Source: Deltaproteobacteria bacterium (GTDB lineage Bacteria > Desulfobacterota > Dissulfuribacteria > Dissulfuribacterales > S140-46). Taken from it: DNA of 18,073 nucleotides. The notes beneath the pieces are model-generated. The model saw nothing but the letters and a program-made list of their open reading frames with translations, did no database searches and was not told where the DNA came from. How positions within the stretch are numbered: the stretch's first letter is position 1; every line of letters begins with the position of its first letter. Below, piece by piece: positions 12,648 through 18,073 of the stretch. The position numbers and the translations under genes were made by a program. Location: NCBI GenBank assembly GCA_015491585.1, contig WFVQ01000128.1, positions 1 to 18,073 on the forward strand, read 5' to 3'.

Positions 12648-15530
12648 TCACCACTCCACCGGCAGCTTCACGGTTTCCCCTGCCTTGTTCTTGAACAGGA
12701 GATGTCCTTTTCTCAGGCCGTGGAGATAGAGGTCCCTGGTGATCTCGACGTCCTTGCGGCAGTATTTCACTATCTTGTCCAGCTTCCCCTCTCTCCACCA
12801 CTTCAGGGCCAGCAGGCCGTTGCCCCCCTTCTTGGCGTTGAGGGTGACGCCGGCCAGGTGGTCCAGCGAGAGCCGGTAGCCCAGCCTGCGGTGGACGTGT
12901 TCCAGTATGTCCAGTGTGGGCAGGGCGTGTAGGTCGGCGTCTGAATAGCGGGAGAGGACCGCGTAGTCGAACCGTTTCACGTTGAAGCCCACCACCAGTG
13001 GAGCGGAGAGCAGAAGCCCGATGAGTTCCTTCACCTGCTCTTCGGTGAAGGTCAGGAAGCGGTCCTCCCTGGAGTCATAGGCCACTGCGCAGCTAATCCG
13101 CATGTCCCTGGCATTGGCCCAGCCTCCCACCTCCTGGGCCGAGAACTGGGTCTCCAGGTCGAACACCACGAACGGGCCTGGTTCCCGGGGCGGACGCACC
13201 GTGGCGGGGGAGGGTTTCGCGCCCTCCAGGCGCCCGGCCTGCCTCGATGCCCTCCTTGCCGGCGGTGCCGTGGAGGCCCTGCCTTCCTGCACAAGTGCGG
13301 AGAGGATGAACCGTGCGGCCTCCTTGTCTATGGGCCTGTTCCCTGAGCCGCACTTCGGCGAGTGGACGCAGGAGGGGCATCCGGTTTCGCAGGGGCACGA
13401 AGAGACCATCTCCAGGGTCTCGGAGAGGAGGCTGTCCAGCCGCCTGAATCCCTGCCTGCTGAGTCCGGCGCCGCCGGGCACGGCATCGTATATGAACACC
13501 GCTGCCTGCCCCACCTGGGGATGCAACGGTATGGAGATGCCTCCGAAATCGTTGCGGTCGGTCAGGACCAGGAGGGGAAGCACCCCTATGCAGGCGTGTT
13601 CCACCGCATGGATTCCTCCCATGAAGTGCATCTCCTTCTCCACCACTCTTCTGTGTAGCCTGGCAGGGATCTCCATCCACATCCCTTCGGTCTCGAAGAC
13701 CAGGGGCGGGAGATCCAGGGGCACCACGTTTATGAGCATCTGGCCCCTGACGCTCCTGCGCTCGTAACCGGTCACGCGGTCGGTGATCCTGAGCCGGCCG
13801 AATCCGGCCCTGAGGGAGCCCTGTTCCAGCACCTCCACGGTTTCGAGTATCTCGGTGGTCTTCTCGGCCCTGGGCCTGGTGAAGTAGTCCACGGAGACGG
13901 GGACAGCAGCCACCTTCCTGGCCTCTATGTCCAGCTCTTCTACGCGGTAGGTCCTGCCCATGTGGAGATATATGGCCCCTGGATGGGTCTCCCTCCTGGC
14001 GCGGAACCCGTCTATCTCGCCGATGCAGCGGTTCTCCTTCTGGCAGTGGATGGAGAAGGTGGAGCCTGTTCCCCTGATATCGACGTCCCTGTGGGGGCTC
14101 TTCCTGGCCGCGAAGAGGATCTCTCCGTCGCCGCTCTCCAGGAGCCTGCCCTTGGCGACGAGACGCCTGGCAGCGGCCGCGGCGCCCTGGTCACGCAGGA
14201 TGCCCTCGCCGGTTTCCAGGGGAAGCTCGGCTGCGGCGCACTCGAGGTGGCTTTCGGTAACCGAGGGGTTTCCGGGGTTCACCACAGCGTCTTCGGGAGG
14301 GCGGTGGATCAGGGCCTTGGGGTTGCGCATGAAGTACTGGTCCAGCGCGTCCTGCTGGGCCACGAGGATGGCGGCCGAGTCCTGCCTGGCCCTGCCCACC
14401 CTGCCTGCCCTCTGCCACGTGCTCATCACCGTGCCTGGATATCCCAACAGGATGCACAGATCCAGCGCGCCTATGTCTATCCCCAATTCCAGGGCGCTGG
14501 TGGCCACTACCGCGTGCAGCTCTCCGCTTGTCATGGCGGCCTCGATCCTGCGCCTCTCTTCAGGGAGGAATCCAGACCTGTAGGAGGCGACCTTGCGCCC
14601 TTCCTTGCCCAGGTGCGGTTTGATCCATATGGAGAGGAGTTCGGCCAGCCTCCGGGACTGACAGTAGACTATGGTCTTGAGCCCGCGCCTCACCGCCTGT
14701 TTCAGTAGGGAGACCACGGCGCTCGACGCCCCTGCCGAGGGATTGACGAAGAGCAGGTGCCTGGTTCCGGTGGGGGCACCGCTCTCGGTCACCTCAGCCA
14801 CATCTGTCCCAGAGAGGAGGGAGCAGAGTTCTTCCGGGTTGCCTATGGTGGCAGAGCTGAATATGAAGCGGGGCTCGGCGCCGTACAGGGCGGCGATGCG
14901 CCGCAGCCTCCTGATGATCCAGGCCATGTGCGATCCCATCAAACCCCGGTAGGTGTGGACCTCGTCCACCACCACGAACCTCAGTTCCTTGAAGAAGCCG
15001 GCCCAACCGGCGTGGTATGGAAGCAGGGAGAGGTGGAGCATGTCCGGATTGGTGATGAGGATGTGGGGTGGCTGCTCCCTGATCTTGCGGCGCCGGTATG
15101 GGGTGGTGTCTCCGTCGTAGATGGCGGCGGTAGGCGCCTGGCCCTGGGGAAGTCCTGACGCAAGCTCTTCTATGTGACGTAGTTGGTCTTGGGCGAGGGC
15201 CTTGAGGGGAAAGAGATAGAGGGCCCTGGCCTCTTCCTCCTTCATCACCGCATCCAGGACAGGCAGGTTGTAGATGAGCGACTTGCCGCTGGCCGTAGGG
15301 GTGGCGACCACCACGTTCCGCCCCTTGGCTATCAGTTCAAGCGCCCTGGCCTGGTGTGAATAGAGCGGGAGCAGCCCCCTGGCGCCTAGCATGGATTCGA
15401 TCTCGGGATGGAGGGGTGGAGGGCCGGCAAAGGCGGGACCGCGGCCGGGCACTACCTCGTGGTGGACCAGGTCGTGGCGCCCTTCCCACCTTGTCTTGAG
15501 GAAACTGATGTATTCGGCCACGTTTCCCAC
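12648..15530 (-). CDS. MrfA/YprA-type DEAD/DEAH helicase fused to an MrfB/YprB-like DEDDy exonuclease
   Basis: Predicted DNA-repair protein in one chain. Counting from the GTG at 15530 (960 residues): helicase motif I ATPTASGKS (about 76-84), DEVH (189-192), SSATIG (225-230), SALELGIDIG (345-354) and motif VI QRAGRVGR (373-380), then a DUF1998 region with the cysteine cluster C712, C714, C718, C721, C727, as in MrfA. A low-complexity Ala/Arg/Pro linker (about 750-782) leads to an RNase H-fold exonuclease domain with DLE (D791, E793), N850 and D855 in GFNVKRFD, and Y923-x3-D927, a DEDDy set. In Bacillus subtilis the separate neighbours MrfA and MrfB act together in mitomycin C repair. The GTG at 15530 is preferred because AAAGGAG lies eight bases upstream; an ATG at 15548 in the same frame lacks a ribosome site. 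No frameshift is visible. Confidence 0.9.
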   Translation of the reverse strand: MGNVAEYISFLKTRWEGRHDLVHHEVVPGRGPAFAGPPPLHPEIESMLGARGLLPLYSHQARALELIAKGRNVVVATPTASGKSLIYNLPVLDAVMKEEEARALYLFPLKALAQDQLRHIEELASGLPQGQAPTAAIYDGDTTPYRRRKIREQPPHILITNPDMLHLSLLPYHAGWAGFFKELRFVVVDEVHTYRGLMGSHMAWIIRRLRRIAALYGAEPRFIFSSATIGNPEELCSLLSGTDVAEVTESGAPTGTRHLLFVNPSAGASSAVVSLLKQAVRRGLKTIVYCQSRRLAELLSIWIKPHLGKEGRKVASYRSGFLPEERRRIEAAMTSGELHAVVATSALELGIDIGALDLCILLGYPGTVMSTWQRAGRVGRARQDSAAILVAQQDALDQYFMRNPKALIHRPPEDAVVNPGNPSVTESHLECAAAELPLETGEGILRDQGAAAAARRLVAKGRLLESGDGEILFAARKSPHRDVDIRGTGSTFSIHCQKENRCIGEIDGFRARRETHPGAIYLHMGRTYRVEELDIEARKVAAVPVSVDYFTRPRAEKTTEILETVEVLEQGSLRAGFGRLRITDRVTGYERRSVRGQMLINVVPLDLPPLVFETEGMWMEIPARLHRRVVEKEMHFMGGIHAVEHACIGVLPLLVLTDRNDFGGISIPLHPQVGQAAVFIYDAVPGGAGLSRQGFRRLDSLLSETLEMVSSCPCETGCPSCVHSPKCGSGNRPIDKEAARFILSALVQEGRASTAPPARRASRQAGRLEGAKPSPATVRPPREPGPFVVFDLETQFSAQEVGGWANARDMRISCAVAYDSREDRFLTFTEEQVKELIGLLLSAPLVVGFNVKRFDYAVLSRYSDADLHALPTLDILEHVHRRLGYRLSLDHLAGVTLNAKKGGNGLLALKWWREGKLDKIVKYCRKDVEITRDLYLHGLRKGHLLFKNKAGETVKLPVEW

Positions 15531-15545
15531 TGATGAGGCTCCTTT
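15531..15545 (-). promoter_or_regulatory. Ribosome binding site favouring a GTG start for the helicase-nuclease
   Basis: On the minus strand AAAGGAG (within codons 2-3 of the longer frame beginning at ATG 15548) stands eight bases before GTG 15530. The ATG at 15548 is preceded by CAGCCTGG, without a purine-rich match. The GTG start would remove six residues from the protein and nothing from the conserved part. Confidence 0.45.
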
Positions 15546-15565
15546 CATCCAGGCTGGGTTGAGGA

Positions 15566-15571
15566 TACAAT
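15566..15571 (+). promoter_or_regulatory. Possible -10 box directly before the RluA-family gene
   Basis: TACAAT (5 of 6 to TATAAT) at 15566-15571 would start transcription near 15578, only about three bases before the ATG at 15581. No good -35 is found at 16-18 bases. If real the mRNA is nearly leaderless, which fits the absence of a clear ribosome site there. Low confidence. Confidence 0.25.
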
Positions 15572-15580
15572 TCCCGGGTC

Positions 15581-16279
15581 ATGGCAGCAACAGAGCTGGA
15601 GATAATTTACGAAGACAACCACCTCCTGGCTTTGGCGAAACCCAGCGGTGTGCCAGTGGTTCCGGACAGGACAGGAGACGTCTCCCTGCTGGATCTTGGG
15701 AAGGAGCATATCAGGAGGAGCAAGGGAAAGCGGGGCAATGTCTTCCTGGCCGTGGTCCACAGGATAGACAGGCCGGTATCCGGCGTGGTCTGCTTCGCCA
15801 GGACATCAAAGGCCGCCTCCCGCCTCTCTGCCCAGATGAGGGCCAGGCAGGTGGAAAAGGTATATGTCGCGGTGGTGCAGGGTGCGCCGAAAGGCGAGGC
15901 AGGCCGCATATCGCTTCCGCTGCGCAAGGACCGGCGGCGCAATCTCGTGACCGTTGATGGAGGGCCCGCCGGCAAGGAGGCCCACACCTGCTGGGAGCTC
16001 CTGGCCAGGAGATCCCGTTCCTCTTTACTGCTCCTTCATCCCGAGACCGGGAGGCCGCACCAGCTCAGGTGCCACTGCGCTGCAATGGGATTGCCCATCC
16101 TGGGAGACGTGAAGTACGGGGCAAGGCGGGATGAGGCGCTTTCGGGCAGAATAGCGCTTCACGCCCTCGCCCTGGTGGTTGCTCATCCAGTGGCCCGCCG
16201 GCCTCTGGCCTTGGTCTCGCCCCTGCCAGCCGGATATCCCTGGGAGGGATTCTCTCCCTGGATCTGTCCAGGCGCGTGA
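15581..16279 (+). CDS. RluA family pseudouridine synthase
   Basis: Isomerises a specific uridine to pseudouridine in rRNA or tRNA; the target cannot be read from sequence. The 232 residues form a single catalytic domain with no N-terminal S4 domain. Markers: IIYEDNHLLALAKPSGVPVVP (8-28, the usual opening strand and KPxG loop), the catalytic block HRIDRPVSG (60-68) with Asp63, SKAASRLSAQM, KVYVAVVQG, and GRPHQLRCHCA near the LGDVKYG element. Conservation around the catalytic Asp is good, with Ile for the usual Leu and Pro-Val for the common Thr. The start ATG at 15581 is 32 bases from the divergent ATG at 15548 and lacks a convincing ribosome site. The rRNA methyltransferase gene follows after 107 bases on the same strand, so both act on RNA modification. 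Confidence 0.93.
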   Translation: MAATELEIIYEDNHLLALAKPSGVPVVPDRTGDVSLLDLGKEHIRRSKGKRGNVFLAVVHRIDRPVSGVVCFARTSKAASRLSAQMRARQVEKVYVAVVQGAPKGEAGRISLPLRKDRRRNLVTVDGGPAGKEAHTCWELLARRSRSSLLLLHPETGRPHQLRCHCAAMGLPILGDVKYGARRDEALSGRIALHALALVVAHPVARRPLALVSPLPAGYPWEGFSPWICPGA

Positions 16280-16386
16280 TTTCTTCTATCTCGTCACCTT
16301 CTGGAACCGGCCTGTTTGGTGTATCATCGGTGTGACCGCTGGTGCGCCTGGTTTTAACGCGGAAGTGGAGGCTGTAGGATTCTGAA

Positions 16387-17724
16387 ATGGGCAAGAGGCG
16401 TCGCAGAAAGAGAAGGGTTCCGGAGGGGCTGTTCAGGGCCTCCATAGAGGCGATGTCCCACGATGGAAGGGGAATAGCCAGGATCGACGGAAAGACCGTA
16501 TTCATCGACAGGGCCCTGGAGGGGGAAGAGCTCCTGTTCCGGTATGTTTACAGGAGGAGCAGTTTTGACGAGGGGGTGGCTGAAGAGATCCTCGTTCCGT
16601 CCCCCAACAGAGTGGAGCCGCGCTGTCCGGTCTTCGGGCGATGTGGCGGCTGCTCCCTCCAGCACATGGAACATGGGGCGCAGGTGGAGCTGAAGGAGAG
16701 GAACCTCCTTGAACAGCTCCTCCACTTCGGCGACACGGAGCCCAGGGAGATGCTGGCGCCGCTCACTGGGCCATGCTGGGGATACAGGCGGAGCGCCAGG
16801 CTGGGGGCCAGGTACGTGAGGAAGCGCGGGGAGGTCCTGGTGGGCTTCAGGGAGAGGTGGAGCGGATTCGTGGTGGAGATGGAGGAGTGCCCCATACTGC
16901 TTCCCCGCTTCTCCGGCCTTCTGCCAGGGCTGAAGCGGTTGATCGGCTCGCTTTCTGTGTTCGATGCGGTGCCGCAAGTGGAGCTTGTAGCCGGTGACTG
17001 GGAGGCCGCCCTGGTGTTCAGGCATCTTGCCCCCCTCTCTCCTGAAGATATCTCGTCGCTGGTGGCCTTTGGAGAGGAGAACGGGGTGCGAGTCTATGTC
17101 CAGCCCGGCGGTCCTGATACCGTGGAACCCCTCTATCCTGCGGGGTGTTCCATGCCCCTGGCCTACAGGCATCCGGGCTTTGGCCTGGATATCTATTTCT
17201 TTCCAGGCGATTTCATCCAGGTTAACGGAGAGATCAACCGCAGGCTGGTGGAGCTGGCCGTTGAACTGCTGGATCCAGGGCCAGGAGAGGTGGTGGCCGA
17301 TTTCTTCTGCGGCGTTGGCAACTTCTCCCTGCCCCTTGCTGTGAGGTGCGGTGAGGTGTTGGCAGTGGAGGGTTCCCAGGCGATGGCCGCCAGGGGGGCG
17401 GCGAACGCTAAGGCCAACGGCATCTCCAACGTGACGTTCATCGCCGCCGACCTCCATGATGACCAGGGACTGGATCAGTGGAAGGATGCGGGCTTCAACA
17501 AGGTTCTGTTAGATCCTCCGCGGTCTGGGGCGGAGGCGCTATGCCGGCTTCTCTGCGGGAGTATGGCAGATACGGTGGTCTATATCTCGTGCAATCCGGC
17601 CACCCTTGCCAGGGATGCAGGAATACTCGCGACAGGAGGATTCCTGCTGGCAAAGGCCGGGGTGGTGGATATGTTCCCCCAGACCGCCCATGCAGAGGCG
17701 ATAGCCCTGTTCAAGCGGCTGTGA
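16387..17724 (+). CDS. rlmD: 23S rRNA (uracil-C5)-methyltransferase, RlmD/RumA type
   Basis: SAM-dependent m5U methyltransferase, in the RlmD (U1939) group of the TrmA family. The 445 residues begin with a very basic stretch (GKRRRRKRR, 2-10), then a TRAM-like RNA-binding domain (about 12-70), and four cysteines for a [4Fe-4S] cluster (C80, C86, C89 in CPVFGRCGGC, and C168). The Rossmann domain has DFFCGVGNFSLPL (305-317) and DPPRSG (376-381), the catalytic nucleophile Cys402 in SCNPATLARD, and the general-base Glu437 in PQTAHAE. The Fe-S motif separates RlmD/RlmC-type proteins from TrmA; the exact uridine target is inferred. AGGA stands seven bases before the ATG. Its stop directly abuts the stop of the converging gene. 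Confidence 0.92.
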   Translation: MGKRRRRKRRVPEGLFRASIEAMSHDGRGIARIDGKTVFIDRALEGEELLFRYVYRRSSFDEGVAEEILVPSPNRVEPRCPVFGRCGGCSLQHMEHGAQVELKERNLLEQLLHFGDTEPREMLAPLTGPCWGYRRSARLGARYVRKRGEVLVGFRERWSGFVVEMEECPILLPRFSGLLPGLKRLIGSLSVFDAVPQVELVAGDWEAALVFRHLAPLSPEDISSLVAFGEENGVRVYVQPGGPDTVEPLYPAGCSMPLAYRHPGFGLDIYFFPGDFIQVNGEINRRLVELAVELLDPGPGEVVADFFCGVGNFSLPLAVRCGEVLAVEGSQAMAARGAANAKANGISNVTFIAADLHDDQGLDQWKDAGFNKVLLDPPRSGAEALCRLLCGSMADTVVYISCNPATLARDAGILATGGFLLAKAGVVDMFPQTAHAEAIALFKRL

Positions 17725-18073
17725 TCACTCTATCTCCACCTGGGCTACCTGCTCTTTTAGCTTCAGGATTCCGTCGCCGAAGAAGATGGTCTTGAGCCAG
17801 TCGTAGCCGAAGCGGAGCATTTCGAAGTCGTCTTCGCGCATCTTCTCCAGCCGCTCTTCTTCCACGTCATACGCCTTGAGAAACTTGGTCTCGAACACGA
17901 AGCCTCTGAGGGCGTCCACGTCGTAGCAGGCCATGAAGAACATCTTCAGTGTGGCGTCGGGCACGGTGACGAAGGGGCCGAGGCTCTTTCTGCGGAGGAT
18001 GATCTCTACCCATCCCCTGTTCACTTCGTCGTAAGGATCGATCCCCTGGCCGGTGCGCCACTCCCTCACTGTC
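17725..18073 (-). CDS. Unrecognised protein, cut at the right edge (start not in window)
   Basis: I do not recognise this family. At least 115 codons are open up to the last base of the window; a GTG at 18069 is possible but the reading frame continues past it, so the true start probably lies outside. The visible part is mixed helix and strand without transmembrane segments or cysteine motifs: GQGIDPYDEVNRGW near the start, AYDVEEERLEKMREDDFEML in the middle, and a helical end with LKLKEQVAQVEIE. Aromatic and acidic residues are common. It converges on rlmD with zero bases between stops. No secure function or neighbour on its own strand is visible. Confidence 0.6.
   Translation of the reverse strand, partial: TVREWRTGQGIDPYDEVNRGWVEIILRRKSLGPFVTVPDATLKMFFMACYDVDALRGFVFETKFLKAYDVEEERLEKMREDDFEMLRFGYDWLKTIFFGDGILKLKEQVAQVEIE

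Noticed and set aside
16280..16386. Promoter upstream of rlmD based on TATCAT (about 16322-16327)
   Set aside because: The -10 is fair, but no -35 with more than two or three matches lies at a proper distance; read-through from the RluA-family gene is as likely.
16354..17457. Minus-strand open frame of 367 codons opposite rlmD
   Set aside because: It is a shadow of the methyltransferase gene, rich in His/Pro/Gln, without any domain signature.
1..18073. CRISPR arrays, insertion sequences, tRNA/rRNA genes, phage or defence genes
   Set aside because: No repeated spacer pattern, transposase, terminal inverted repeat, structured RNA or mobile-element protein was seen on either strand.

Overview
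The window reads as a compact, GC-rich chromosomal stretch from a Gram-negative, diderm bacterium. I see no mobile elements, CRISPR arrays, tRNA or rRNA genes. The cell-division/envelope block ftsE-ftsX-envC-ctpA-(YibQ-type deacetylase), two PilT-type ATPases, queF, and the GGAGG-type ribosome binding sites together suggest a deltaproteobacterial-type lineage (Desulfobacterota and relatives). That placement is an inference from gene content and style; no marker here proves it.

Left block (about 97-5586, all minus strand, read right to left): ftsE, ftsX, an EnvC-like amidase activator, a carboxy-terminal processing protease (CtpA/Prc type), a divergent polysaccharide deacetylase (YibQ family) and queF. 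Most junctions overlap by 1-4 bases or are separated by 1-32 bases, so this looks like one transcription unit. FtsEX is an inner-membrane ABC-like complex that gates a periplasmic EnvC-type coiled-coil protein, which switches on cell-wall amidases at the septum. The protease and deacetylase are envelope proteins often linked to this set. QueF, a queuosine biosynthesis reductase, is the functional outsider at the end.

Middle block (5729-11617, plus strand): starts from a promoter-like sequence between ftsE and pilT. It encodes PilT, a second PilT/PilU-like retraction ATPase, an unassigned protein made of an MJ0042-type zinc ribbon plus a degenerate response-regulator-like domain, GalU (UDP-glucose synthesis) and PriA (replication restart). 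Overlaps or short gaps again suggest co-transcription. The zinc-ribbon/pseudo-receiver protein is the best candidate here for an undescribed function, perhaps in pilus control.

Right block (11675-18073, alternating strands): a small secreted or membrane protein with tandem coiled-coil heptads (minus); a DUF1992/DnaJC28-like protein (plus); a large fusion of an MrfA/YprA-type DEAD/DEAH helicase to an MrfB/YprB-like DEDDy exonuclease (minus), probably DNA repair; an RluA-family pseudouridine synthase and an RlmD/RumA-type 23S rRNA methyltransferase (plus); and an unrecognised protein that runs off the right edge (minus). The last two genes converge with no bases between their stop codons.

There is no gene-free stretch over 300 bases. 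The longest gaps are about 140-160 bases (ftsE-pilT and the gap before the DUF1992 gene) and hold promoter-like sequences. Bases 1-96 hold no gene I can support. Despite the invitation to find an exciting new system, most of this window is conserved housekeeping. The items of real interest are the helicase-nuclease fusion, the pseudo-receiver protein beside the PilT pair, and a PriA that seems to lack its winged-helix domain.
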